Translations under genes and position numbers: made by a program
Shown: piece after piece, positions 35,773 to 44,717 of the stretch
How positions within the stretch are numbered: the stretch's first letter is position 1
Layout of the letters: each line of letters opens with the position of its first letter
The notes under the pieces: model-generated
What the model was told of the DNA's origin: nothing
Seen by the model: only the letters and a program-made list of their open reading frames with translations
Database searches by the model: none
NCBI RefSeq assembly: GCF_003611475.1
Contig: NZ_RAXT01000008.1
Coordinates: forward strand, 46,619 to 110,618
From: Acinetobacter rongchengensis
GTDB lineage: Bacteria > Pseudomonadota > Gammaproteobacteria > Pseudomonadales > Moraxellaceae
Reading direction: 5' to 3'
Length of the DNA stretch: 64,000 nt

Positions 35773-37422
35773 TTACTCCACAAAACGACCTTTGACGGCA
35801 AATAAACCTTGTGGACGTTTTTGAATAAACAAAATCACAAGAACCAAGAGAATAATTTTAGCCAGTACCGCACCCATTCCAATTTCAAGAATGGTTCCAC
35901 TTACCCCTAGACCTAATGCAGCAAGTACTGCACCCCATACTTGACCTACGCCACCAACAACCACGACAAGGAATGCATCGATAATATAATTCTGTCCTAA
36001 ATCAGGCCCGACATTGCCCACTTGAGCCAAAGCACAACCAGCTAAACCCGCAAGTCCTGAACCCAAACCAAAGGCCATCATGTCGATGCGTGCAGAACGA
36101 ATACCAACAGCCCGTGCCATTTGACGATTTTGTGTTACCGCTCGAACGAATAATCCAAAACGAGTTTTATTGAGCAGATAAATAAGCAGTGAAAGCACAG
36201 CTACAGTAAAGACGATGATGGCAATACGGTTATAAGGCAACATCAAGCTTGGCGTAATTGAAATGCCACCTGAAAGCCACGAGATATTAGAAACCTCAAC
36301 ATTTTGTGCACCGAAAATCATCCGAACCAATTGCATCAAAATTAGACTGACACCAAAAGTTGCCAATAAAGTTTCCAATTGACGACCATATAAAGGACGA
36401 ATCACAGTCCGTTCGATCAACATGCCAATCAAAGCACTCACTAAAAATGCAACAGGAATTGCAACAATCAAATACCAATCAACATACCCACTCAAATGCG
36501 TTTTAAAGAAACCTTGCACAACATAGGTGGCATAAGCGCCAATCATAATTAACTCACCATGTGCCATGTTAATCACACCAAGCAGCCCATAAGTAATGGC
36601 TAAACCCAATGCTGCGAGCAATAAGATACTGGCTGTACTTAACCCTGAAAATACATGCCCTGCCCATTCACTGGCTTGTAGGCGTGTTTTAATACTGCTT
36701 TTGGCATCGACCAAAGCGACTTTTAGTTCTGAATTCAAATGGGGTTGTTGTAATTCTTGATCCACAATTGCTAAAACATCTGGGCGATTTGATTCTTTCA
36801 AAATTTTAACTGCTTGAATTTTTGTTAATACATCGGGGCTGTTAAAATCAATACGTGCCTTTAACTGCGCTAATCTGGCTTTTACTTTATTATTTTTTTC
36901 ATCAAGATAAAGTTGATTGACGACTTTGATATCCAATTCATCTAAGTTATTTTCTAAGATATCAATTGCAGCCAAACGTTGCGATGCATCCTCTGATTGT
37001 AGTTTTATTTTCGCCTGTCCAAAATTCAATGCCTTACGAAGTGTATTGACTAAAGTGACCTGATTCAGATCCGCGGGCCAATCAGTAATATTTTGATTTT
37101 GAGGGTAATTAAATAGCTTATCCCCCCCTTTCATAATGTAGGTATTGCCCGAACTATCTGTATACAACTCATCATTTTCGACATAAGCAACCAGTTTATC
37201 GAGTTCTTCAATACTGGCTGGCCACTGATTTAACATGACTCGGCGTTGTGCAAAATCTGCTCGTACAAATTGTTGAATCGCATCATCATTGAGATTGACC
37301 GATACTGCCGTTTGCTCAGGCAATTGCTGATTTGTACGAGGAGATTCAGCAAAAATCTGTTGCATGAAAAATGTTTGGAATATGATCAAGACAAGTGCCG
37401 CAAAATTCAGTTTAAGAAACAT
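35773..37422 (-). CDS. urtB: Urea ABC transporter permease UrtB, with N-terminal extension
   Basis: 549 aa. A signal-like hydrophobic stretch (residues 5-24) is followed by about 210 residues that are soluble and helical, with the repeated pattern ILENNLDELDIKVVNQLYLDEK and KVKARLAQLKARIDF, before the LivH-like permease from about residue 255 (LAITYGLLGVINMAHGELIMIGAYATYV). The extension is present in other UrtB proteins and probably lies in the periplasm. It is separated from urtA by 84 bp that contain a hairpin. Confidence 0.92.
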   Translation of the reverse strand: MFLKLNFAALVLIIFQTFFMQQIFAESPRTNQQLPEQTAVSVNLNDDAIQQFVRADFAQRRVMLNQWPASIEELDKLVAYVENDELYTDSSGNTYIMKGGDKLFNYPQNQNITDWPADLNQVTLVNTLRKALNFGQAKIKLQSEDASQRLAAIDILENNLDELDIKVVNQLYLDEKNNKVKARLAQLKARIDFNSPDVLTKIQAVKILKESNRPDVLAIVDQELQQPHLNSELKVALVDAKSSIKTRLQASEWAGHVFSGLSTASILLLAALGLAITYGLLGVINMAHGELIMIGAYATYVVQGFFKTHLSGYVDWYLIVAIPVAFLVSALIGMLIERTVIRPLYGRQLETLLATFGVSLILMQLVRMIFGAQNVEVSNISWLSGGISITPSLMLPYNRIAIIVFTVAVLSLLIYLLNKTRFGLFVRAVTQNRQMARAVGIRSARIDMMAFGLGSGLAGLAGCALAQVGNVGPDLGQNYIIDAFLVVVVGGVGQVWGAVLAALGLGVSGTILEIGMGAVLAKIILLVLVILFIQKRPQGLFAVKGRFVE

Positions 37423-37462
37423 CTGTAACGCCCCCTTTTTTGTTTAAATTTGCTGAAAGCCA

Positions 37463-37500
37463 CTGCAAAGCCTGTTGCGTAGAGCAGGCTTTGCAATGTT
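37463..37500 (-). promoter_or_regulatory. Hairpin between urtA and urtB
   Basis: GCAAAGCCTG / CAGGCTTTGC inverted repeat in the urtA-urtB gap (minus-strand transcript). No T-run follows, so it is more likely an mRNA-stabilising or partial read-through structure that keeps urtA expression above the permease genes. That role is inferred from the usual excess of solute-binding proteins. Confidence 0.6.
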
Positions 37501-37506
37501 TATTTA

Positions 37507-38793
37507 TTATTTAGGGATGTAAGGGCTCCAAGGCTCAGCCTTGATCGGTTGTGGAGATTTGTAAACCACATCAAATTGACCATCACCTCGAATTTGTCCA
37601 ATCATGACTGGCTTATGTAAGTGATGATTGGTCGCATCCATAGTCAAGGTATAACCCGATGGTGCTTTAAATGTTTGACCTGCCATTGCTTCACGGACTT
37701 TATCAACATCTGTGCTGCCCGCTTTTTCTACGGCTTGCTTCCACATATTGATCCCCACATAGGTTGCTTCCATTGGGTCATTGGTCACCATTTTATTGGC
37801 ATTTGGCAGTTTGTATTCCACAGCATACTGCTTCATTTTATTGACGAATTCAGCATTGACTGGATTTTTCACAGACATGAAATAATTCCATGACGCTAAA
37901 TGCCCAACTAAAGGTTTGGTATCAATACCGCGTAATTCTTCTTCACCAACTGAGAAAGCCATGACAGGAATGTCTGAAGCTTTAATACCTTGATTACCTA
38001 GCTCACGATAGAAAGGTACGTTTGAATCCCCATTAATTGTTGAAATAACTGCTGTTTTTTTCCCAGCTGAGAATTTTTTGATATTGCCGACTATGGTTTG
38101 ATAATTGCTATGACCAAACGGCGTATATTCTTCCATGATATCTGCATCGGCAATCCCTTTAGACTTTAGGAAAGCACGCAGAATTTTATTGGTGGTTCGA
38201 GGGTAGACATAGTCCGTACCCAGTAATACAAAACGTTGTGCCTTGCCTCCTTCATCACTCATAAGATATTCCACAGCAGGAATCGCTTGTTGGTTAGGTG
38301 CTGCACCTGTGTAGAAAATATTTTTAGACTGTTCTTGCCCTTCATACTGCACTGGATAAAACAGCAGACCATTCAACTCTTCAACCACGGGCAGTACAGA
38401 TTTACGAGATACAGATGTCCAACATCCAAAAATCACTGCAACTTTATCTTGGGTAATCAGCTGACGCGTTTTTTCAGCAAATAACGGCCAATCTGACGCA
38501 GGGTCGACCACCACAGGCTCTAACTTTTTACCCATCACACCACCCTTGGCATTAATCTCGTTAATTGCCATCAATGCGGTGTCTTTCAATGATGTTTCTG
38601 AAATCGCCATGGTCCCTGACAGCGAGTGCAAAATACCCACTTTAATGGTATCGCCACTCGCAGCAGGCGCTTGTGTTTCATTGGTTGGCTTAGACTCCGT
38701 TTTATCAGCAGGTTTTGAACAAGCAGTTAATACAATGCTTCCCATTATTGTTGTCGCAAGTAGTGCTTTTGAAATCATATTATTTTGGAACAT
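37507..38793 (-). CDS. urtA: Urea ABC transporter substrate-binding protein UrtA
   Basis: 428 aa lipoprotein: signal peptide with lipobox IVLTAC (Cys near residue 25) then a Lys/Thr/Ala-rich linker. The binding domain begins TIKVGILHSLSGTMAISETSLKDTALMAI, continues VVDPASDWPLFAEKTRQLI and has WTSVSRKSVLPVVEELNGLLFYPVQYEG, all characteristic of UrtA/FmdD proteins. It binds urea in the periplasm and delivers it to UrtBC. First gene of urtABCDE; GGAG ribosome-binding site 7 nt upstream. No urease genes are in the window. Confidence 0.95.
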   Translation of the reverse strand: MFQNNMISKALLATTIMGSIVLTACSKPADKTESKPTNETQAPAASGDTIKVGILHSLSGTMAISETSLKDTALMAINEINAKGGVMGKKLEPVVVDPASDWPLFAEKTRQLITQDKVAVIFGCWTSVSRKSVLPVVEELNGLLFYPVQYEGQEQSKNIFYTGAAPNQQAIPAVEYLMSDEGGKAQRFVLLGTDYVYPRTTNKILRAFLKSKGIADADIMEEYTPFGHSNYQTIVGNIKKFSAGKKTAVISTINGDSNVPFYRELGNQGIKASDIPVMAFSVGEEELRGIDTKPLVGHLASWNYFMSVKNPVNAEFVNKMKQYAVEYKLPNANKMVTNDPMEATYVGINMWKQAVEKAGSTDVDKVREAMAGQTFKAPSGYTLTMDATNHHLHKPVMIGQIRGDGQFDVVYKSPQPIKAEPWSPYIPK

Positions 38794-38840
38794 CTTTTTT
38801 CTCCGAACCTTTCAAGGCGTGCTTATTTATATCTTTGTTA

Positions 38841-38857
38841 TTCAATTTCCATGCCAA
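38841..38857 (-). promoter_or_regulatory. Sigma-54-like promoter of urtA
   Basis: On the minus strand, TTGGCATGGAAATTGAA matches the -24/-12 consensus (TTGGCACG-N4-TTGCW) except for C to T after TTGGCA and GC to GA at the -12 element. A transcription start about 12 bp downstream (near 38830) would leave a leader of about 37 nt before the urtA ATG at 38793. It is an inference from the pattern. Confidence 0.55.
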
Positions 38858-38916
38858 CGATTTAAATAATTGTTTTATATTAATTTTCACACATTAATTT
38901 AATTTTAGCGCATATC

Positions 38917-38938
38917 TTGTATACAACGTTGCATACAA
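38917..38938. promoter_or_regulatory. Tandem TTGTATACAA-type operator upstream of urtA
   Basis: Palindrome TTGTATACAA (38917-38926) and, 2 bp on, the near copy TTGCATACAA (38929-38938). This 10-bp palindrome is the recognised style of GntR-family (FCD) operators. It lies about 60 bp upstream of the sigma-54-like promoter. A 12-bp palindrome GCAAAGCTTTGC follows at 38977-38988. Confidence 0.55.
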
Positions 38939-39022
38939 AATAGAACTTCACTCGTCATAATTTGGTGCATTTGTAAGCAAAGCTTTGCACCTTTATTGTT
39001 TGATTCAGCTATTTTGTTCAGC

Positions 39023-39056
39023 CCATAAAAAAGCCCGCGATCTGCGAGCTTTGATT
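39023..39056 (-). terminator. Terminator of the 39075-40253 gene (copy 1 of a duplicated terminator)
   Basis: AAAAAAGCCCGC-GATCT-GCGAGCTTTGATT; stem AGCCCGC/GCGAGCT with T6 on the minus strand. The same sequence recurs at 40488-40521. Confidence 0.8.
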
Positions 39057-39074
39057 TAATATTGGATTCTCAAA

Positions 39075-40253
39075 TTAAATTTTTTCGAACAAATCTTGGG
39101 CAATTTTGCGAGCTAATTGATCTTTTTCGTCATTCAATTGCTCTAGATGAATAGCATATTGGATTGCTTCCCTTCCTGCTATTTCCATAGGCCCATAATC
39201 ATCATATTCTTCTCCTGTATAGGCATTATAAGCTCTGAAATCATCTTTGGTAAAATCTGTATTTAATAATTGTGCCAAATAAATATAAACCCAAGCTTCT
39301 CCACTATTTTTAAATATTTTCTGATATAGAAAAGTTTCAATCGCATCTAAATCACCACGATTACATAGATAAAGAAATTGTTTATAGACAGTCTCTCCAT
39401 CAGCATCCATATCAATCTCTGCAATATTTGCTGGGGCAAACTTGATAAACTCTTCATAAAAGTTTGCAAGCTTTATTAATTCTTCATATTGCTTAATATT
39501 ATCAGTCGTTTTTTGGGATTTAACATATTTTTGTTTTTGGTTATCCCATGTACTTCCAAATGTTGAACCTTGTCGTCCATATGGAGCTATTTGATTTGCT
39601 AAATAGCGATAATAACTTGCCAGAACAGCATAAGCATCCAAATTATTGCGCTCTTTAGCGTAATCCTCTATTTGCTCTAAGTTTTCTTCTATATCTATAA
39701 AACTAGTCGTACTAGAGCTATCCGCATTTTCAAAACTATAAATTTCATCATCCAATGAATCAGGATCAATTAAACCATTTTGAAAGCTTAAAAAAGCAAT
39801 TCTCTGTCTAAAATACGAGAAATTTAAATAACTTAGATTCAGACTCAACAGTTCTCTTACTACTAATTTTGCAATATGAAAATACATTTCTTCAGAAATT
39901 TTTTGTTTTAATAATAATTGAACTCTTTCTATAAATATTTTTATTTTTTCCAATAGTTCACGGCTTTCATAATTATCCCAATGAATTGCGTCATCATCAT
40001 AATTTGCATAATCTGTTTTTGGTGGGTTTTTTAAAATATCTAATGTCAGTAAATTTAATAACTCATGCTCATGATACTCTTCTGATACATCATATTCACA
40101 ATCGAGTAAAAGGTTTTGAGCAACAAAAGAATTATAAGACCGATAACCTTGATTTAAAGCAATCAACTCATAGATATGTGAACGACTGATTTTAATACCA
40201 TGTTCTTTCTGAATCTTTTGCGCTAATTGATATGCGAATGTTTGAATAGACAT
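39075..40253 (-). CDS. Unassigned protein with N-terminal helix-turn-helix-like motif
   Basis: 392 aa from the ATG at 40253; the frame opens earlier. Residues 1-50 (AYQLAQKIQKEHGIKISRSHIYELIALNQGYRSYNSFV) resemble the short N-terminal domain seen in some glyoxalase-related and TPR-like bacterial proteins, where 'S-x-S-x-A-x-E-L-I-A-x-x-x-G-x-x-x-W/Y-N' recurs. The remainder is acidic and helical, with a Glu/Asp-rich centre and helices like those of Sel1/TPR proteins, but no repeat is certain. No membrane segment. It is AT-rich relative to parE and is bracketed by two copies of one terminator. Confidence 0.6.
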   Translation of the reverse strand: MSIQTFAYQLAQKIQKEHGIKISRSHIYELIALNQGYRSYNSFVAQNLLLDCEYDVSEEYHEHELLNLLTLDILKNPPKTDYANYDDDAIHWDNYESRELLEKIKIFIERVQLLLKQKISEEMYFHIAKLVVRELLSLNLSYLNFSYFRQRIAFLSFQNGLIDPDSLDDEIYSFENADSSSTTSFIDIEENLEQIEDYAKERNNLDAYAVLASYYRYLANQIAPYGRQGSTFGSTWDNQKQKYVKSQKTTDNIKQYEELIKLANFYEEFIKFAPANIAEIDMDADGETVYKQFLYLCNRGDLDAIETFLYQKIFKNSGEAWVYIYLAQLLNTDFTKDDFRAYNAYTGEEYDDYGPMEIAGREAIQYAIHLEQLNDEKDQLARKIAQDLFEKI

Positions 40254-40487
40254 AATTTTCTCATCTTTCAATCCTAATCATAACAATGATTTTGGTGTCA
40301 TTAGACTTTTAGCAACGCATGTTTAAATACTAAGAACCAAACGGATTGATACTTAAGAAAATTAAAATTTTATACAGTTTAAATTTTAAACTGAATTTAG
40401 AAATCCCTTTTCTACTCATGCGTAAGTACGGTAGGCGACCTTAATGATTAAGTTAATAAACTTTTAAAATATTTGCAAGGACTGCAC

Positions 40488-40521
40488 CATAAAAAAAGCC
40501 CGCGATCTGCGAGCTTTGATT
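40488..40521 (-). terminator. parE terminator (copy 2 of a duplicated terminator)
   Basis: CCATAAAAAAAGCCCGC-GATCT-GCGAGCTTTGATT, just beyond the parE stop; near-identical to the hairpin at 39023-39056. Confidence 0.85.
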
Positions 40522-40533
40522 CATCTTTCAAAT

Positions 40534-42414
40534 TTAAACGGCTAAATCCGCCAAATTACCTTTCTGCTCCAACCAATGTTTACGGTCAGCTGAACGTTTC
40601 TTGGCAAGTAATTTATCCAACAGCCCTGCTGTAAAATGACTATCATCCAAATCGAGTTGAACTAAACGGCGGGTATTTGGATCCATCGTCGTTTCACGCA
40701 ATTGGCTTGCATTCATCTCACCCAAGCCTTTAAATCGTGTGATTTGCGGATTTTTACTTTTGACTTTCTTTAAGATAGCTTCTAACTCATCTTCATCCAG
40801 TGCGTAATACACATCTTTAGCATCATCAATACGGAACAAAGGTGGCATTGCAACATATAAATGCCCTGCTTCGACCAAGTTTGTGAAATGCTTAACGAAC
40901 AAGGCACATAGCAAGGTTGCAATGTGTAGACCATCCGAATCGGCATCGGCAAGAATACATACTTTGCCATAACGTAACTCTGACAGATCATCACTGCCAG
41001 GGTCTACACCAATCGCAATCGCAATATCATGAACCTCTTGTGAAGCAAGCACTTCGTCAGAAGAGACTTCCCAAGTATTGAGAATTTTCCCACGAATCGG
41101 CATGATCGCTTGGAAATTTTTATCTCGTGCCTGTTTAGCAGATCCCCCCGCTGAATCACCCTCGACAATAAATAATTCAGACTCATCAAGCGAATGCCCT
41201 ACACAGTCTGCTAATTTACCCGGTAGCGCAGGCCCCGAAACGATTTTCTTACGTTCAACTTTTTTGGCTGCTTTTAAACGGCGCCCTGCTTTCGCAATCG
41301 CCAATTCAGCCAGTTGCATGGCCACATCAGAATTTTGGTTCAACCATAATGCAAACGCATCTTTGGCAATATTTAATACAATATTGGCCGCTTCTCGGCT
41401 AGAAAGACGCTCTTTGGTTTGTCCTGAAAACTGCGGTTCTTGGAATTTAAGAGACAGAATATAATTAACACCATCCCAAACATCTTCTGCAGATAATTTC
41501 ATATTACGTGGCAACAAGTTACGTAATTCGCAGAACTCACGCAATGCATCTGTTACACCTGAACGTAAGCCGTTCACATGCGTACCACCTTGCGCAGTTG
41601 GAATCAAGTTGACATAACTTTCTTGGATCTGCTCACCGCCTTCTGCATTCCAACAAATTGCAAATTCGGCACTGGCACGTTCAGCATCACCACTTGCAAC
41701 AAAAGCAGGATCTGGAATAATTTCTCGATCTTCCAATTCATCCATCAAATAGTCCACTAGACCATTTTCAAACTGCCATTCTATTTTTTCATCATTAATT
41801 TGATCGATATAATTAATCTGTAAGCCCGCAGCAAGAACAGCCTTGGCTTTTAAGTTATGTTTTAATGCTTTAAGCGCAAACTTAGGTGAATCAAAATATT
41901 TAGCTTCTGGCCAAAAACGTACGGTTGTTCCTGAGGCACGTTTTGGTGCTTTACCTTCTAAAACCTCTAAAGGTGCAAGGGGTTCACCACGTTCAAACGC
42001 CATCTTATACAGATTGCCCTGACGTTGAACTTCAACTTCTACCCGATCCGATAATGCGTTGACCACAGAAATCCCGACACCATGCAAACCACCTGAAAAT
42101 TGGTAGTTATCTGTACTGAATTTACCACCTGCATGCAGTTTGGTCAGGATAATTTCGATACCACTTTGCCCATATTCAGGGTGAATATCGACTGGCATAC
42201 CACGCCCATTATCTTCTACAGACAATGATCCATCTTTATAAACCGTGACTGTAATTTTATTGGCATGTCCTGCAAGTGCCTCATCGACTGCATTATCAAT
42301 AACTTCTTGCGCCAAATGGTTTGGGCGAGTGGTATCGGTATACATTCCTGGACGCCGACGAACAGGATCTAAACCCGATAAAACTTCAAGTGATTGAGCC
42401 GTATATTGAGACAC
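40534..42414 (-). CDS. parE: DNA topoisomerase IV subunit B
   Basis: 626 aa, the standard ParE length and shorter than GyrB. GHKL ATPase features: RRRPGMYTDT near residue 19, EVIDNAVDEALAGHA with the catalytic Glu, VEDNGRGMPVDIHPEYG, GGLHGVGISVVNALS. The TOPRIM domain has IVEGDSAGGSAKQARD and ILADADSDGLHI. With ParC (not in the window) it separates linked daughter chromosomes. It directly follows yqiA with 1 bp between them, so they are probably co-transcribed. Confidence 0.97.
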   Translation of the reverse strand: MSQYTAQSLEVLSGLDPVRRRPGMYTDTTRPNHLAQEVIDNAVDEALAGHANKITVTVYKDGSLSVEDNGRGMPVDIHPEYGQSGIEIILTKLHAGGKFSTDNYQFSGGLHGVGISVVNALSDRVEVEVQRQGNLYKMAFERGEPLAPLEVLEGKAPKRASGTTVRFWPEAKYFDSPKFALKALKHNLKAKAVLAAGLQINYIDQINDEKIEWQFENGLVDYLMDELEDREIIPDPAFVASGDAERASAEFAICWNAEGGEQIQESYVNLIPTAQGGTHVNGLRSGVTDALREFCELRNLLPRNMKLSAEDVWDGVNYILSLKFQEPQFSGQTKERLSSREAANIVLNIAKDAFALWLNQNSDVAMQLAELAIAKAGRRLKAAKKVERKKIVSGPALPGKLADCVGHSLDESELFIVEGDSAGGSAKQARDKNFQAIMPIRGKILNTWEVSSDEVLASQEVHDIAIAIGVDPGSDDLSELRYGKVCILADADSDGLHIATLLCALFVKHFTNLVEAGHLYVAMPPLFRIDDAKDVYYALDEDELEAILKKVKSKNPQITRFKGLGEMNASQLRETTMDPNTRRLVQLDLDDSHFTAGLLDKLLAKKRSADRKHWLEQKGNLADLAV

Positions 42415-42415
42415 G

Positions 42416-43015
42416 TTAATGTTTTTCCTTATATGCTACGGAGTAGGATAAAAACTCCAAAATCATCGGTATTTTATCTGCAAAATCTTCCATGGCATGG
42501 TTACCATGCATTTCTGTCATGAGCAACGATGTATGTGGAGCGGTACTATAATACTGTTCCGCTTCACGATAATCCAAAACTTCATCACCTTGTTGGAGTA
42601 ATACCAGTATTTTGTCTGCATCTTGCACAAACGGTACTGCTATATGTTCTAAGTGATCAAGTTGTGCATCATCTAAAGTCCATTGTTCAGTGACTTGATA
42701 TGGAATTTGCTCAATTCCAAATAAATCTCGAAATAGCTGCCATGGTCGCACAGCAGGATTAATTAAAACAGCGGGAATACCATACTTTGCGACCAACTGT
42801 GTCGCATAAAAGCCACCGAGGCTACTTCCAACCAATGCAACGTCATCAAGTTGTTCAATTAATTTTGAAATTTTATCTAAAACATGTTGCGGTTGCATAT
42901 TTAAATCGGGTAAATAAACATGATGCGATGAATGACAATGGCAATAGTCATTTAGTAATTGCCCTTTTATTGATAAAGCGCTACTTTTAAAACCATGTAA
43001 ATAAATAATATTCAT
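42416..43015 (-). CDS. yqiA: YqiA/YcfP-family esterase
   Basis: 199 aa alpha/beta hydrolase. Start MNIIYLHGFKSS contains the oxyanion HGF motif, and VALVGSSLGGFYATQL (Ser near residue 63) is the nucleophile elbow. LLQQGDEVLDYREA supplies the acid and EMHGNHAMEDF the histidine. The same gene sits directly upstream of parE in E. coli (yqiA). It hydrolyses short acyl esters in vitro by family knowledge; the physiological substrate is not known. Confidence 0.85.
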   Translation of the reverse strand: MNIIYLHGFKSSALSIKGQLLNDYCHCHSSHHVYLPDLNMQPQHVLDKISKLIEQLDDVALVGSSLGGFYATQLVAKYGIPAVLINPAVRPWQLFRDLFGIEQIPYQVTEQWTLDDAQLDHLEHIAVPFVQDADKILVLLQQGDEVLDYREAEQYYSTAPHTSLLMTEMHGNHAMEDFADKIPMILEFLSYSVAYKEKH

Positions 43016-43257
43016 ATAGATAAATTGCGATTAAAGTCAAAATTGATTTATATTTATGCGTTACAAGTCACATTTTGTTTTAATTTGTATATGACTGCAT
43101 ATTGTCAGACAAAAAAATTAAAACTTAAATACAATCAAGAGTATTTTAAACATTGTTCAGGACGAACAGCATAAGCCGATTGACTAGGAATTTATACATT
43201 GATCTTGTCGAAAAATAAAGCTTTGACAAATGATCAATCAGGATGAGGAAAATAACA

Positions 43258-44589
43258 ATGCCAAGTTTAACCCCTTTACACGAAACATACTGTAAGTGGG
43301 ATCGTTCTCCTCCTAGTCAGGCAGACGTATTAGAAGGCTTAGCTCAACTTGTGAGTACGCCTTTAAGTGGTGTTGTTCAAGATTTTATCCTATCGATTCA
43401 ACGTGAAATGTTGTTGAGTATTTTTGGTCTAAGTAAGCAAAAAGCCAAGCGATTTCAATCACGCCCCATGGTCGATAAATTATATAAATTGGGTTATAAC
43501 GCATTACAAAACTATGGTAGTCACCTATTAGCACCCATTCTAAGAAAGACCATTGAACGCTTCCCAAACCTACACGAAAAACAGTTAACAGCACATATGA
43601 CATTTTTAGTGAGTGCTTTAAATGGTGTGCTGGGTGATTATTTATTGGCGACCCATAATCCATTAGCACTTTCTCCTGTTTTATATGACCATTATGGTGC
43701 GTTACAACAAGGAGATTTAGCAGGTCGTGTCGTGATTTTTACGCATGGTTTGTGTATGAATCATTTAGATTGGACCAATCGTGGTAATGGCGGTATTGGT
43801 GAAAAATTATTAGCGCAACGTGATAACAACACCATGTTGTATTTTAATTACAACACAGGACGAAGAATCTCTGCCAATGGGCGTTCTTTGTCTAATCTGT
43901 TAGAAGATTTAGTTAAACGTAACCCACGTATTACCAGTATCGATTTGATTGGTCACAGTATGGGTGGCTTGGTTTGTCGTAGCGCATTGTTCTACGGCAA
44001 ACAGAATATGCAACAATGGTTCCATATGGTGGAAAATCTGGTCTGTATCGGCTCACCCCATCATGGCGCAGTATTAGAACGTTTTGGCTTTGCAATCCAA
44101 GATAAAATTGGTAACTTCCCAATTGTTAAAATTATCAGTCATGTGGTGAATATTCGCAGCAACGGAATTTTAGATTTGCGGTTTGGTAGTGTCCGTGATG
44201 ACGATTGGGAACATAATAATGCACGCATTGGTTTGGTCGATGATAATCGTAAACCTGCACCCTTACCGTCACATATCAATACCTTCTTAATTGCAGGCAC
44301 ATTAGAATTTGAAAATCGTAAGAATCGCACTTTAAAAGTGATTGGTGATTACTTGGTGAGTGTAAAAAGTGCTTTAGGTGAACACCCAAATCCACGCTTT
44401 CAACTGAAATTACCTGAATCACATAAAGCTGTTTTTTATGGCCTGAATCATTTTGATATTCAGTATCATCCTGATGTTGCTGAACAAATTGCAAAGTGGT
44501 TCTATCCGCACCATGATGAAATTGCGGAAGAACAGATTCGAAAATATTTGATTAAATTAGAAAGTATGCAAGGTATTGTAGAGACTTAA
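43258..44589 (+). CDS. Alpha/beta hydrolase, lipase-like
   Basis: 443 aa from the ATG at 43258 (GAGGAA 8 nt upstream). Residues 1-130 are helical and unassigned. The hydrolase domain has VIFTHGLCMNHLDW (oxyanion) near residue 160 and DLIGHSMGGLVCRSALF (nucleophile Ser) near residue 232, then SPHHGAVLERFG. The DxxGHSMGGL form is that of triacylglycerol lipases and PGAP1-like proteins. No signal peptide is visible, so an intracellular or membrane-surface esterase acting on lipids is likely. Substrate unknown. Confidence 0.82.
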   Translation: MPSLTPLHETYCKWDRSPPSQADVLEGLAQLVSTPLSGVVQDFILSIQREMLLSIFGLSKQKAKRFQSRPMVDKLYKLGYNALQNYGSHLLAPILRKTIERFPNLHEKQLTAHMTFLVSALNGVLGDYLLATHNPLALSPVLYDHYGALQQGDLAGRVVIFTHGLCMNHLDWTNRGNGGIGEKLLAQRDNNTMLYFNYNTGRRISANGRSLSNLLEDLVKRNPRITSIDLIGHSMGGLVCRSALFYGKQNMQQWFHMVENLVCIGSPHHGAVLERFGFAIQDKIGNFPIVKIISHVVNIRSNGILDLRFGSVRDDDWEHNNARIGLVDDNRKPAPLPSHINTFLIAGTLEFENRKNRTLKVIGDYLVSVKSALGEHPNPRFQLKLPESHKAVFYGLNHFDIQYHPDVAEQIAKWFYPHHDEIAEEQIRKYLIKLESMQGIVET

Positions 44590-44668
44590 TCGTTTTAAAA
44601 ACTGATTTCATGTTCCGTTTTGCGTTTTTGATACAGATCATGTCCAAAACTAGATACATTCTGAATAA

Positions 44669-44698
44669 GAAAAAGCCAGTGAATACTGGCTTTTTTTT
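44669..44698. terminator. Bidirectional terminator
   Basis: AAAAGCCAGT-GAAT-ACTGGCTTTT flanked by A and T runs, between the convergent lipase-like gene and dsbB. Confidence 0.9.
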
Positions 44699-44717
44699 CG
44701 ACGGGACAAACAACAGA

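Noticed and set aside
38963..38991. Classical NtrC enhancer upstream of urtA
   Set aside because: The half-sites are in the reverse order and 16 bp apart, so the standard palindrome is absent.
42416..44589. yqiA and the lipase-like gene as one module
   Set aside because: They are divergent, with a 242-bp gap, and belong to different hydrolase subgroups.
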